Shown here: positions 1-10,896 of the stretch, in pieces | How the letters are laid out: each line of letters begins with the position of its first letter | Numbering within the stretch: position 1 is the first letter of the stretch | NCBI GenBank assembly: GCA_022457065.1 | Contig: JAJGBQ010000007.1 | Location: forward strand, 310,001 to 374,000 | Reading direction: 5' to 3' | From: Curvularia sp. ZM96 | Lineage: Eukaryota > Ascomycota > Dothideomycetes > Pleosporales > Pleosporaceae | Length of the DNA stretch: 64,000 nt | Translations under genes and position numbers: made by a program | Notes under the pieces: model-generated | What the model saw: the letters and a program-made list of their open reading frames with translations, nothing else | What the model was told of the DNA's origin: nothing | Database searches by the model: none

Positions 1-490
1 GATCCGATCCACCAGACCACGTCCGCTTTCGAGGAATTGGGAGGGGCTTATGGGGCAGCTTATAATTCTTCCCAGGGTTTCCATAACGTTGCAATGTGAG
101 TGCATACACTGGCTTTAGACGCAGTCAGCACCAGTACCTTGCGTTAGCGTCTAACAATCCCTCAGGGTTCTCGCCAGTTTTGTATTTCTGATTGGCACGA
201 TTCGTGTTAATTTCCTTTTCACACTGACCTTTTTTGGCCTCGTCATGCTGTTCTCGTTCATTGCTGCTGCGGACTTCAACCTTGCTTCTCATGGTGCCAA
301 GGCGGACATTGATCATATCAACATGTTGTTGCGAGTCGCTGGTGGGTTCGGCTTCCTTGGGCTGATTTCTGGGTGGTACCTTGCCATCCTTACAGTTTGT
401 GAGGCTGTTAGCATTCCATGCCCATTGCCTGTGTTCGATTTGAGCAGTAGGGTTTTCCCAAAGAAAGAAAAGGTTAGCCAGGGCAGTTAA
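1..490 (+). CDS. GPR1/FUN34/YaaH-family acetate permease, 3' part
   Basis: This is the C-terminal part (139 residues seen) of a six-TM plasma-membrane permease of the acetate/ammonia-linked GPR1/FUN34/YaaH family; the 5' part lies outside the window. Exons are 1-95 and 166-490. The intron (96-165) has a GTGAGT donor and a CTCAG acceptor, and the frame is kept across it (phase 2). Visible family signs are the helix FLIGTIRVNFLFTLTFFGL, then an aliphatic helix, and the tail GGFGFLGLISGWYLAI followed by a short polar end. In ascomycetes such proteins import acetate or relatives. Its place upstream of three hemicellulases suggests, by inference only, use of acetate released from acetylated polysaccharide. 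The family assignment is strong; the substrate is not shown by the sequence. Confidence 0.85.
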
Positions 491-961
491 GGCAGGGATG
501 TGAGTTGCCGCTCCAGATTCTAAACGAGATATCAGCTTGGTACATCAAATACGGGTTTTAGATTGCGCCAATGTTGTACATAGAACATGTACACTCAACC
601 CGTGAAATTTGGAGCAATCTTTCCAAAAAGCTTCCATTGATGGAATTGTATGCAGCGTGATGTGATGCATGCGTCATCTTCTGTTGAACCCGGTGGCTGA
701 ATGTCGTTTATTTCGCCGGGTTGATCACTGAACAGCATTGTGGAGATCTAGGGTCTGTATGCGCGGGGTAACAGGGTATTCTCCCTTTCCAGCGGCAAAA
801 GGCGGAGCATGGTTTGATCAGGAACAAGACGGGGTTCTCGCGTATGTATTTTGCCGATCAATCAATATCAGTAAGCTGAGCGACAGCAGGACATAAAGGG
901 TCGACCACCTCTGGTGGCATCAATCGCGTCAAGCTGCAATAGTGTGAACTCATCAGCCACG
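491..961 (+). promoter_or_regulatory. intergenic region and presumed promoter of the GH3 gene
   Basis: This 471-bp gap has no coding signal. A GCGGGG hexamer at 763-768 fits the CreA carbon-repression consensus SYGGRG. A reverse GGCTAA (TTAGCC, 474-479), the XlnR-type core, lies just upstream inside the end of the permease CDS. Both motifs are short and expected by chance fairly often, so this is a weak inference. Confidence 0.3.
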
Positions 962-3286
962 ATGCGCTTCCCTTCTACCGCAGTGGTTCTTGGAGCCTCA
1001 TTGGTATCTACATCGTACGCAATTGGCCCTGATTGCGTTCGTGGGCCATTGAGCAACAACACCATTTGCGACGTCAATGCATCACCTTCTAAGAGGGCTG
1101 CGGCTCTTGTCGCAGCCATGCAAACACAAGAGAAGCTGGACAATCTTGTCAGGTACGCATCTGCAGACAATCTTTTCTGAGAACATGTCCCTAATGGAAA
1201 TAGCAAATCCAAGGGTGTACCTCGCCTAGGTCTCCCAGCATACAATTGGTGGGGTGAAGCTCTACATGGTGTGGCCGGTGCACCAGGAATCAACTTTACT
1301 GGAGCCTACAGCAAGGCTACATCCTTCCCTATGCCGTTGATGATGGCGGCTGCCTTCGATGACGACCTCATCTTTAAGGTCGCTAATATCATTGGAAATG
1401 AAGCTCGAGCATTCGGAAATGGTGGCGTCGCCCCTGTAGACTACTGGACCCCAGACATCAACCCATATCGCGATCCTCGCTGGGGCCGTGGCTCCGAGAC
1501 TCCTGGAGAGGACATCCTCCGAATCAAAAAGTACACCAAGAGTCTCCTCGCTGGACTTGAGGGTGACAAAGCCCAGAGGAAAATTATTGCGACTTGTAAA
1601 CACTACGTGGGTTACGACATGGAGGCCTGGGGTGGCGTCGATCGACACAACTTCAGTGCGAAGATCACGATGCAGGATTTGGCCGAGTATTACATGCCGC
1701 CATTCCAGCAGTGCGCACGTGATTCAAAAGTTGGGTCGTTCATGTGCAGCTACAATGCAGTCAACGGCGTCCCAACGTGTGCTGACACCTACGTTCTTGA
1801 AACAATCTTGAGAGATCACTGGAACTGGACGGATAGCAACAACTACATTACTAGTGACTGCGAGGCTGTTGCCGACATCTCTGAGAACCACAAATATGTC
1901 AAGACTCTTGCGGAAGGCACAGCACTTGCTTTCACTAAGGGCATGGATCTTAGCTGCGAATACACGGGGTCATCAGATATTCCAGGAGCTTGGAAACAGG
2001 GTCTCCTCAACATCTCTGTTGTGGACAGGGCATTGAAGCGACAGTATGAAGGCTTAGTTCATGCCGGCTACTTCGATGGTGCCAAGGCTACTTACTCAGG
2101 GCTGAGCGCCAAAGACATTAACACACCCGAGGCACAGCAGCTGTCACTTCAAATCACAGCGGAAAGCTATGTTATGCTAAAGAACGACCATACACTTCCC
2201 TTACCGCTCACAAAGGGATCCAAAGTGGCCATGATCGGTTTCTGGGCCAATGACTCGGCCAAGCTTCAAGGAATCTACAGCGGCCCAGCTCCTTACTTAC
2301 ATTCGCCTGTGTGGGCTGGTCAACAAATGGGATTAAACATGGCCATTGCCAACGGGCCGATGCAAAACTCAAGCGCTTCTGACACTTGGACTGCCAACGC
2401 ACTTAAGGCTGCCGAGAGTTCCGACTATATCCTGTTCTTCGGTGGCACAGACTCAACGGTGGCGGCAGAAGGCTATGACCGTACTGACATTAGCTTCCCT
2501 CAGGTGCAAATCGATCTCATCGCCAAGCTAGCCAAACTCGGCAAGCCACTCGTTGTCACCGTGCTGGGCCATATGGTGGATGACTCTCCCCTTATGTCCA
2601 TGAAAGGCGTCAACTCGATCATCTGGGCGAACTGGCCTGGCCAAGATGGCGGTCCAGCGTTGATGCAAGTCATTTCTGGTGCGACGGCCGTTGCAGGTCG
2701 TTTGCCAGTAACGATATACCCATCTAATTACACCAAACTTTCCATGCTTGATATGAGTTTGCGACCCCACGCCGATAACCCTGGCCGTACTTACCGCTGG
2801 TTCAACCAGCCTGTCCATCCATTCGGTTATGGCCTACACTATACCACTTTTGATGCCAAATTCGGAAGCAAGAAAGGTCTGACCTACAATATCCAGGACG
2901 CAATGAAGAGGTGCAAGCAACAGTACCCTGACCTATGTGAGATCGCACCACTTGAGGTCACCGTAGCAAACAAGGGTAATCGGACATCGGATTTCGTTGC
3001 CCTGGCTTTCATAAAGGGTGAAGTTGGTCCCAAGCCATACCCTCTGAAGACTTTGATCTCATATGCAAGGCTGCGGGGCATTCAGGGAGGCAGCAAGAAG
3101 ATGGCATCTCTTCCGCTTACACTCGGAAACCTGGCGAGAGTGGATGAGTCCGGCAATACCGTGATCTACCCAGGCAAATACACACTTCTTCTCGACGAGC
3201 CTACGCAAGCTGAGTTGAAGTTGACCATTACTGGTAAGGAGACGGTACTAGACAAGTGGCCCCAGCCGCCGAAAGCAGCCTCATAG
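962..3286 (+). CDS. secreted GH3 beta-xylosidase (XlnD/BxlA type)
   Basis: Predicted exo-1,4-beta-xylosidase of glycoside hydrolase family 3, 757 aa, releasing xylose from xylo-oligosaccharides outside the cell. Exons are 962-1152 and 1204-3286; the 51-nt intron has GTACGC, a CTAAT branch and TAG, and restores the conserved GVPRLGLPAYNWW stretch. The ATG at 962 is preferred over an in-frame one at 914 because it gives a clean signal peptide (MRFPSTAVVLGASLVSTSYA). GH3 landmarks in order: GRGSETPGED, KHYVGYDMEAW, SYNAVNGVPTC, then TSDCEAV with the nucleophile Asp near residue 282. An alpha/beta sandwich domain follows, then a C-terminal FnIII-like domain (region of PLEVTVANKGNRTSDFVALAF). It is the first gene of a same-strand GH3-GH27-GH2 run. 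Xylosidase versus arabinofuranosidase activity cannot be settled from sequence alone. Confidence 0.92.
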
Positions 3287-3941
3287 AAGGGTCTTCAATT
3301 CTTCATGAGATAGAAATGGTCTCAGCTAGACGAAATAGATATACCTTTTAGGATGAAATACGAACATATGCCTGGCTGCACTTGATATGCAAACAGATAC
3401 GAACTTCATGCAAGTGAAGTGAACAGAACATTGTGGATTTGCTTAGTTGAAAGCGTATCCTTGTAGCAAACTTTCGGATGGTTTATCTTTTTGCCCAGCT
3501 TTTTTCTTCATCCTCACAATAGGCTAATGTTATTTACTCACATGATGTCGCGATTATAGGTAAGCGCGCGCGGGGTATCGTGTACCCCGGCTTTGGTCCT
3601 TGTCTCCTTTTCTCTCTACCTTCCACCTCTTACGACCTCGCCACGGACAAAACCCCGAACTACCCCTCAACAATGCTGACTCTGGAGCCGTATCCTTGTA
3701 ATAAGCTCTTGGTACTTTGGACGATCGCTACTTGAGGGCTTCGTATCCAGCTAGGCAATGCAACCCAAGAGTGGGACTTGACGCATCATGACCAATTTCT
3801 CCGTCGCCCGTTGCCATGACGCTATTTTGCGTCGGAACATGCAGCATGCATCATGAATTTTACCGTGTACTTAGTTAAAATCGATGGAAAGATGAGTGTG
3901 AAGACATGCGCCAGTTTCACTTTCAGCAAGAAAGGACCAGT
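3287..3941 (+). promoter_or_regulatory. intergenic region and presumed promoter of the GH27 gene
   Basis: This 655-bp stretch holds the GH3 3' UTR and the GH27 promoter. It contains a GGCTAA core (3522-3527, XlnR-like), and two CreA-type SYGGRG matches close together: GCGGGG at 3570-3575 and the reverse of CCGGGG at 3585-3590. Binding is inferred from consensus only. Confidence 0.35.
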
Positions 3942-5731
3942 ATGACGGTCGCTTCACTTTTGTTCGCAGCGTCGCTGCTCACGCTTCAAGTTGGGGCGAA
4001 ACTAGTACGCTCCCCAACACCTCCTATGGGCTGGAACTCCTACAACACATGGAACTGCCTTCCCACTGAAGAGAAGATTCATCAGAGTGCCCGAGGACTC
4101 ATAGACCTTGGTTTCTCTAAGGTTGGTTATAACTTTGTAACCGTTGATTGCGGTTGGAATGCGCACGATCGAGACGCCAACGGTAGACTCCAATGGAACG
4201 AGACGCTTTTTCCGTCCGGTGGCAAGGCACTTGGTGACTTCCTCCATGGCCTCGGACTGGACTTTGGCCTCTACTCAGGGGCTGGCTACCTGCAGTGTGG
4301 ATCTGAAGCACTGCCCGCAAGTCTGGGCTTTGAGCAACTGGATGCAGAGAGCTTTGCTGAATGGGGTGGAGACAGCCTAAAGTATGAATCTATCGTTCGC
4401 CTCGATTCAAGAGCATTGCTAACAGAAACGATAGGTACGATAATTGCTATTCTACTTCTAATACAACTATGGTCGACTCTAGCTCTGCCGAAGCCCAGTC
4501 GCCCGCTCGATTTCAACACATGGCAGCCGAACTGGATACCGTAGATCGCGACATCCAGTATTACGTTTGTCAATGGTAAGTTTCTCCCTATCGCACTCGA
4601 CAATGGCACTTGGTACTAATTTTTGCAGGGGTATTGGAACCAATGTCGGCGAATGGGCTGCTAAGATTGGCAATACATGGAGAATGAGCAACGACATCTA
4701 CAATGCCTGGCGCAGCATCTGGCGCATCACCAATCAGATTGTCCCGTATTTCAGACATACCACTGTCGGTGCCTTTGCCGATATGGACATGTTGATGTAG
4801 GTGCTTTGCTCAATTCCTTCGAGCATCTACTGACGAAAGCAGTGTTGGTCTCCATGCACTTTCCGAAGAAGAGGAGCGCTTCCACTTCGGCATGTGGGCA
4901 ATCAACAAATCCCCTCTGATTATGGGTGCAGCTCTTGACCCGACGCGCCTTAGCCAAGCCTCGATAGACATTATGACAAACAAAGAGGTCATTGACATCA
5001 ACCAGGATCCACTGGCTAAGCAAGCAAGACTAATACAGCGTGATACCGAGGGTGAATGGGACATTTGGCTGGGCGAGCTTTCCGGCTCAAGGCAAGTCCT
5101 GGGAATCGCAAATTGGAGGAACGACTCACAGACTGTCGAAGTGAATTTGAAGTCGCTGGGAATTGAGTCTGCCAATGCACGCGATGTCTGGGCTGCGAAG
5201 GACCTAGGTACTGTCTCTGGCTCCCAGAGTTTCGACCTTGCTGGTCATGAATTACGCTTGTGGCTGTTGTCCGATATTGCCACAGCTGCTCCGCTACGCT
5301 CCGAAACATACTACTATGGAACCAACGCATCTCTCTCTGGACCAGCGCACACAGTATCCTGTGCTCAAGGGGCGTGCTTACCAGCAGGCTCCAAGGTTCA
5401 GTACATCAATCGCAGTGCTGGTGTACTGTTCTCTAATGTCAGTGCTAGCTCCACTGGCAAGAAGCTTTTGAACATCGACTTTGTTAACTACGAATACGCG
5501 TTTACTACTGCCTGGGGTTGGGGTGACAATGCACGCAACATGACAGTTGCTATAAACGGCGGAAAGGCAAAGAGATGGGCATTCCCTCTCTCAGGTGGAA
5601 ATTGGGAAGAGAGTTTAGGACTCAACATCGAAGTTGACGGATTTGTTGAAGGCAGCGCGAACACGGTAGAATTCAGAGGCTACGGAGACAGTTTCGGACC
5701 GGACTTGGTTGGCTTCCGGGTTCTTGAGTAG
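3942..5731 (+). CDS. secreted GH27 alpha-galactosidase
   Basis: Predicted alpha-galactosidase (melibiase, GH27), 545 aa, removing alpha-1,6-galactose from galactomannan and raffinose-type sugars. Exons are 3942-4381, 4435-4575, 4629-4796 and 4843-5731, joined by 46-53-nt introns that keep frame. The ATG at 3942 is chosen over one at 3906 because it starts a signal peptide (MTVASLLFAASLLTLQVGA). Landmarks: PPMGWNSYNTW at the mature N-terminus, VDCGWN, the exon-1/2 junction restoring LKYDNC (nucleophile Asp about 149), and ADMDMLIVG with the acid/base Asp about 247. WAINKSPLIMG closes the barrel. After the beta domain comes about 140 residues resembling a carbohydrate-binding beta-sandwich (ETYYYGTNASL to the end), possibly CBM35-like. 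It lies between GH3 and GH2 genes on the same strand. Confidence 0.93.
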
Positions 5732-5935
5732 CTGGATAGTGGGGCGCAGATGACTGTAGCTTGATTCCTTAGACCAAACCCCAATTGAGCCGGCTGACGA
5801 TGTTACTGCGGTTGAAAATGATGAGTTTTCTTGTCCCGTCGTGCATATAGCCGTTGGGTGCTGATCGTACCCCAACAAAGCTGCGGGGAACCCCGCATTG
5901 GGGAAACAGCTCTTGGGCACGGGTCAAAGACCACC

Positions 5936-5970
5936 GAACATGTGAGGTGAACATGTGAGGTGAACATGAG
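5936..5970 (+). repeat. 13-bp direct repeat upstream of the beta-mannosidase gene
   Basis: The unit GAACATGTGAGGT occurs twice head to tail (5936-5948, 5949-5961) and starts a third time (GAACATGAG). It lies 42 bp before the chosen ATG of the GH2 gene. It could be a tandem binding site in the 5' UTR or core promoter, or simply a small slippage repeat. The core ACATGT is palindromic. Confidence 0.6.
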
Positions 5971-6011
5971 TGCGCGGTTTTTGCTTTTCACTCCAATACA
6001 ACCAAGTCATC

Positions 6012-8651
6012 ATGCAGCTAACAGCATTACACACATCGACGCCACTCACAACGGGTTGGACGATCAAGCAAGGCGATCGCTCATCCACCAATGCCCCTCT
6101 GCCCGCGCATGATGTGCCCACTGAGGTACATCGCGATCTTCTGAAAAATGGAAGGATTGAAGATCCATTCAATGACCTTAATGAACTATCAGCGCACTGG
6201 ATCGGTGACGAAATATGGACATATTGTACCACCTTCTCAGCGCCCATCAATCATGACGGGACGGGTGTAACTACAGAACTTCGATTCGAAGGACTGGATA
6301 CTTTTGCTTCGGTCTATCTAAATGGATGCTTGATCCTTGAGTCCAACAATATGTTTGTGGAGTATCGAGTCGATGTTGCGGGTAGGCTAAAAGACGAAGA
6401 TAACTCGCTGGAGATTGTTTTTCATTCCGCGCGAAAAAAAGGACTAGAGCTTGTGAAGGCTCATGAAGAACATCGATTCATTGTACATCAGACTGAGATC
6501 TCAAGAGGCCCGGTTCGTAAGGCGCAGTATCATTGGGGGTGGGACTGGGGGCCAATCCTCATGACATGTGGTATTTGGAAGCCTATCTTGCTCGATACAT
6601 GGACCGGTCGGATCTCTGACTTGGTAGTAAATTATGAGCTGTCGAATGACTTGACATCTGGGGGAATGACAGTTTCGGTCGATTGGGAGGGATCCGTTGA
6701 TCAGGTGGCTTTCACTGTCACAAACGGAAGCAATGTTGTCAAGTGGCACGCTATTGTAGACAAGGAGCCTGGGGTACGCCGCGGAACTGCCAAGACTCAT
6801 TTTGATATTGAAGACGTCGAGCTCTGGTGGCCACGGGGCTATGGTGGCCAGAACATGTACACTGTTCAGGCCGAAGCTTACATGCAATCCGACGCCTCTA
6901 AATTGCTAAGACTCCAATCCATCTCCCGAGACTTCGGCTTTCGTCGTGTCGAACTCGTTCAAGAGCCGGACAAACACGGAAAATCATTCTATCTTCGTAT
7001 CAACAACGTCGACATCTTCTGCGGTGGCTCCTGCTGGATACCCGCGGACTCCTTCTTGACGCGTCTCACATCTGCCGACTATCACGCTTGGATGAAGCTC
7101 GCTGCTGACGGAAATCAAACTATGCTTCGTGTTTGGGGCGGTGGCATCTACGAAGCTGATGCCCTGTATGATGCAGCAGATAGAATGGGCGTACTGATTT
7201 GGCAAGACTTCATGTTTGCGTGCGCAAACTATCCCGCATATCCAGAATACTTGGAGAGCGTTGAAACAGAAGCCAGACAGAACGTGCGGCGACTAAGAAA
7301 CCATCCAAGCATAGTAATTTGGGCGGGAAATAACGAAGACTACCAGATCGTGGAGCGGTATGGGCTTCAGTACGATCCGGACGACAAGGACCCACAGTCG
7401 TGGTTAAAGACGAACTTTCCAGCGCGCTTCATATATGAACATCTGTTGCCACAAGTGGTATCAGAGGAATGCACAAACGTAGCCTACCACCCAAGCTCGC
7501 CCTTTGGCAATGGCAGATCCACCGTCCTGAAAGTCGATCCTACGATAGGCGATGTGCACCAATGGAATGTGTGGCACGGCACCATGGAGCCTTATCAAAA
7601 GCTCCCAGACATGGGCGGCCGCTTTGTTTCCGAGTTTGGCATGGAAGCATACCCGCACGTCTCTACAATCGAAAATTGCATAACCAGGAAAGAAGATTGC
7701 TACCCAGGCTCCATGGCCATGGACTTTCGCAACAAAGCCATTGGCCATGAGCGCCGCCTCATAAGTTACGTGACCGAGAACTTCCGCCTACGGTACGATC
7801 TAGAAGGCTTCACGCATCTCACCCAGGTCATGCAGGCGGATGCCATGTCATGGGCGTACAGGTCCTGGCGTCGCGACTGGGGCTCACCCGGCAGCCGCAA
7901 ATGCGGAGGTGTGCTAGTCTGGCAGCTCAACGATTGCTGGCTGACTATGTCGTGGGCTGTAGTTGACTACCATCGCGTCCCCAAGCCAGCTTATTACGCC
8001 ATCAAGCGAGCCATGGAGCCTTTGACGATCAATGTGCAGCGCAAATACAGAAGTTGGACTATGCGGCCGGCTGATGAGCTCTGGCAGCGAGACACCGGAC
8101 ATATTAACATGCGAAGGCTTTGGCAGCAGGTTGAGTATGATGTTTGGGCTACTAATAGCACGAGCGAAGAGGTGAAAGGCAGCATTGAAATTAGCTACAT
8201 CTCGATCAGGACTGGGTTGAGAGTGGGTCAAGGACCTCAACGAGATATACTCATCGCTGCCAATGGAACTACCGAGATTATCAGTCAACATTTAGCAGAT
8301 GCAGATATCTCACAGCGCTCCGAAGAACCCTTCGATTATACCAAAATCGAGCCCTTCGTTGTTAAGGTCGTACTAAAGGTTGCTGGTCAATTCATCGCAA
8401 GAGACGTATCTTGGCCAGAACCGATCAAGTATCTCTCGTTTGAAGATCGAGGGGTCAAGGTGCAATATTCAGAAGACTTTGCCACAGCTTCTGTGTCTTC
8501 GGCAAAGCCGGTCAAGGGCTTCGTGTTCAGCGAGAGAAAAGGTCTACATTTGAGCGATAATGGCTTTGATGTTATGCCAGGAGAGACGCACCATGTGCAA
8601 ATAAGTGGCTGCAACACAGGCGAGCTGGATTGGAGGTATATCGAGATGTAA
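6012..8651 (+). CDS. intracellular GH2 beta-mannosidase (MndB type)
   Basis: Predicted beta-mannosidase, GH2, 879 aa in a single exon, splitting beta-1,4-manno-oligosaccharides to mannose. The ATG at 6012 (MQLTALHTSTPLTTGWTIKQ) aligns with the usual start of the family; an in-frame ATG at 5970 adds 14 unlikely residues. No signal peptide is seen, which fits the cytosolic MndB branch rather than the secreted MndA branch. Domains in order: jelly-roll with HWGWDWGP, Ig-like domain, TIM barrel with WAGNNED (acid/base Glu about 442) and SEFGMEAYP (nucleophile Glu about 541), then WQLNDCWLTMSWAVVDY and C-terminal beta domains. An intracellular enzyme implies uptake of manno-oligosaccharides after the extracellular GH27 has stripped galactose. 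The intergenic gap to GH27 is only 280 bp. Confidence 0.94.
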   Translation: MQLTALHTSTPLTTGWTIKQGDRSSTNAPLPAHDVPTEVHRDLLKNGRIEDPFNDLNELSAHWIGDEIWTYCTTFSAPINHDGTGVTTELRFEGLDTFASVYLNGCLILESNNMFVEYRVDVAGRLKDEDNSLEIVFHSARKKGLELVKAHEEHRFIVHQTEISRGPVRKAQYHWGWDWGPILMTCGIWKPILLDTWTGRISDLVVNYELSNDLTSGGMTVSVDWEGSVDQVAFTVTNGSNVVKWHAIVDKEPGVRRGTAKTHFDIEDVELWWPRGYGGQNMYTVQAEAYMQSDASKLLRLQSISRDFGFRRVELVQEPDKHGKSFYLRINNVDIFCGGSCWIPADSFLTRLTSADYHAWMKLAADGNQTMLRVWGGGIYEADALYDAADRMGVLIWQDFMFACANYPAYPEYLESVETEARQNVRRLRNHPSIVIWAGNNEDYQIVERYGLQYDPDDKDPQSWLKTNFPARFIYEHLLPQVVSEECTNVAYHPSSPFGNGRSTVLKVDPTIGDVHQWNVWHGTMEPYQKLPDMGGRFVSEFGMEAYPHVSTIENCITRKEDCYPGSMAMDFRNKAIGHERRLISYVTENFRLRYDLEGFTHLTQVMQADAMSWAYRSWRRDWGSPGSRKCGGVLVWQLNDCWLTMSWAVVDYHRVPKPAYYAIKRAMEPLTINVQRKYRSWTMRPADELWQRDTGHINMRRLWQQVEYDVWATNSTSEEVKGSIEISYISIRTGLRVGQGPQRDILIAANGTTEIISQHLADADISQRSEEPFDYTKIEPFVVKVVLKVAGQFIARDVSWPEPIKYLSFEDRGVKVQYSEDFATASVSSAKPVKGFVFSERKGLHLSDNGFDVMPGETHHVQISGCNTGELDWRYIEM

Positions 8652-8790
8652 ATCCTGGAGAAATAGATGGTATTCATCATGATATTGAAAGTTCATGCGC
8701 GTGAAAAATTGAAAGATTAATCATTGATTGAAAAGAGTCCAGCATGCTGAGCTTCCTGCAACACAAACATATTAAGCGCTACGGAGAAGA

Positions 8791-10400
8791 TTATTCACTC
8801 CAGGGCTCATCATCAGAGTCGCCCTCTTCATCATCAGAATCGGGCAGATCCCTGATCCTCCAAAATGCCGTCGGTCCGGCAGGGCCATGCACGTCAAAGT
8901 CTTTGTCAAACCACGTCCCAATGACGCCTCTCGGGCTCCGCAGCCCGCCTACTTGAATTCCATCGCTGCGCCATCTCTCCTCACCGCTGTCACACGTCAG
9001 TAATACTCAGCTCATTGATTTGTGGTGGAGACTCAAACTTACCCTTGGAAAATCGAAATCGTTTGCCATCTTACTTCGCCCTCCGCCGTCAGGCGCACTG
9101 TGCCGCGGATTCCAGAGTTAGCATTGGGGTCCCACTGAGCATCTATGGTTTTCGATGTTCCTTTGAAATGTACCACAGGTAATTCGGGGTTGTCAAGTGG
9201 GCCTGGGGCAGTGACATGGGTGACTCGCAAATCCATAAGTATGTGACGAATGGCTTCATCGGTGACGAGGGCCGGCCTTGGCTCGTCAGGAGGCACTCTT
9301 CTTGCCTCGGCGTCAAAGTTATAATGATACAGGTTAGTATAGTCCAAAAAGCAAACGATCTGCATGTTGTTAGTCAGGTTTGTGCGCTCTTAATCCGTTG
9401 AGAACATACACGGGACCAGATCCCTTGCACTCCGTACGGATCCTTCATATCGAGTGGGAGGTCTGGTTGCTGTAATAGTGTTATGGGCCTTGGCTGGGAA
9501 TTTTTGGTATGGTAGTCCATGTCCGGAATAATGCCCTCTAGTGGCTTGAACCAAGGCGGTTGGAGCCGGTGGGGCAGTAATCGGGGTATTGTCGTCGCAC
9601 CGTAGAGAGAATTCTGTCCAATCACGACCATGATACTTTCGATCATCTCCCAGTCCACTCGCATACTTCCATCATTACGGAAAGGACCCCATTCGTTCTT
9701 ATCAGTGTAGTTACGAAGGTCGTAAACCCGTGACCTTGCAAACGGGTGTGTGGAAAGATCCTTCTTTCCAATATTTGACGGCGGGAAGCCGAAGAAGCTA
9801 AGCAGTTTTGCACTTATCTGGCGGCCTTCTTCGTCATCAGCCGGCTTGTATTTCGCTGTTCCAATCCGGCTGAAGAGTGACGAGCGGCACATGAAAGCAT
9901 CATGATTTTGAGAAATGTGTTGGAAGAACTCTGTGATTAGCTCCTTGTTGTGGCTGAGGCCGAGGTTGTCATATGACATGGTGGCGATAAGATCATCAAC
10001 TGTCGTTGTGACAAAGGTGAACTCATCCCGCTGCGAGGGTTAGATACAGAAACAACTGGAAAAGCATGAAATTTACCTTGACGTCATTGTTGGCTGACAA
10101 CAATATCTTTTGGCATCTGACTACTCTCTGCAGCTCTTTGATCCAGGCTGGCTCTGGATTTGTCGGTCTTCTTCGGCGAGGATCATCCTAACATATAGTC
10201 AGAGTATAGAAACCGCGAGACCTAGGAAAACACTAGCGTACAAAATGTTTGAGATATAGACTCTTGTATAGCCGCGTATTTTCTCGGATGAAATCACGGA
10301 ATGCCTTGGACGTCTGGATGCAAGCCGCCACATCTTCGGGGTTGATTTCTTCAAGAATCTGCAGGAGAACGTCGTAACATAAGTCAAGTAACTTTGTCAT
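8791..10400 (-). CDS. F-box domain protein
   Basis: Predicted F-box protein of 467 aa, probably a substrate receptor for an SCF ubiquitin ligase. Exons on the minus strand: 10242-10400, 10077-10187, 9410-10030, 9043-9359 and 8791-8986, all with GT-AG junctions that keep frame. The first ATG is at 10400; the open frame upstream to 10421 begins only with TTG. The F-box is at residues 3-50 (LLDLCYDVLLQILEEINPED, then VAACIQTSKAFRDFI). The body is a beta-rich domain typical of lineage-expanded fungal F-box proteins, ending in a HGPAGPTAFWRI motif and an acidic tail. The target is unknown. It is tail-to-tail with the beta-mannosidase gene (139 bp apart). Confidence 0.85.
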
Positions 10401-10896
10401 CTTTTTGGATGCTGAAGGCAAGTTTCTTGACGCTGATTGAGAGTAAAGACGATGGAAATTGCCAGCCTAATCAAGAGTCTGAACGTCCGGATGGTGACGA
10501 TGTGGGGTTCGGAGTTAATGGCCTTATTCCCGAAAATCTAATGGTAAGTGGCTGGATTCGCAGATACGATAGGTATTCCAACCATCTACCTTGAAGGCAG
10601 TCGTTCTAAATGAGAAGACGCGGTGCTTGTGTGACACTTGAGAGGAAAAAGGTTCATATGTGGGTAGTGAGGTTACGTGCAGTGTGCAGTTACTAACACG
10701 ATAATTAATCAGCAGGCTCCATTAGCGCGTCAAAATCCACTACCAGATTTTGTCGCCCTTTGTCATGCTGCACAACCTCTTTGTTTTTTGGGTATGACAC
10801 TTGACATTAACTATCACGAACACTTGATAGGGCTGGTGTCATAAACACTGAAAAAGATGTATTGTAACTACTGGGGTATCAAAGCCTAAAAAAAAA
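10401..10896. other. intergenic gap between F-box and metalloreductase genes
   Basis: This 496-bp gap separates two minus-strand genes, so it should contain the F-box promoter and the reductase 3' UTR. No further gene or clear motif is seen. Confidence 0.6.
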
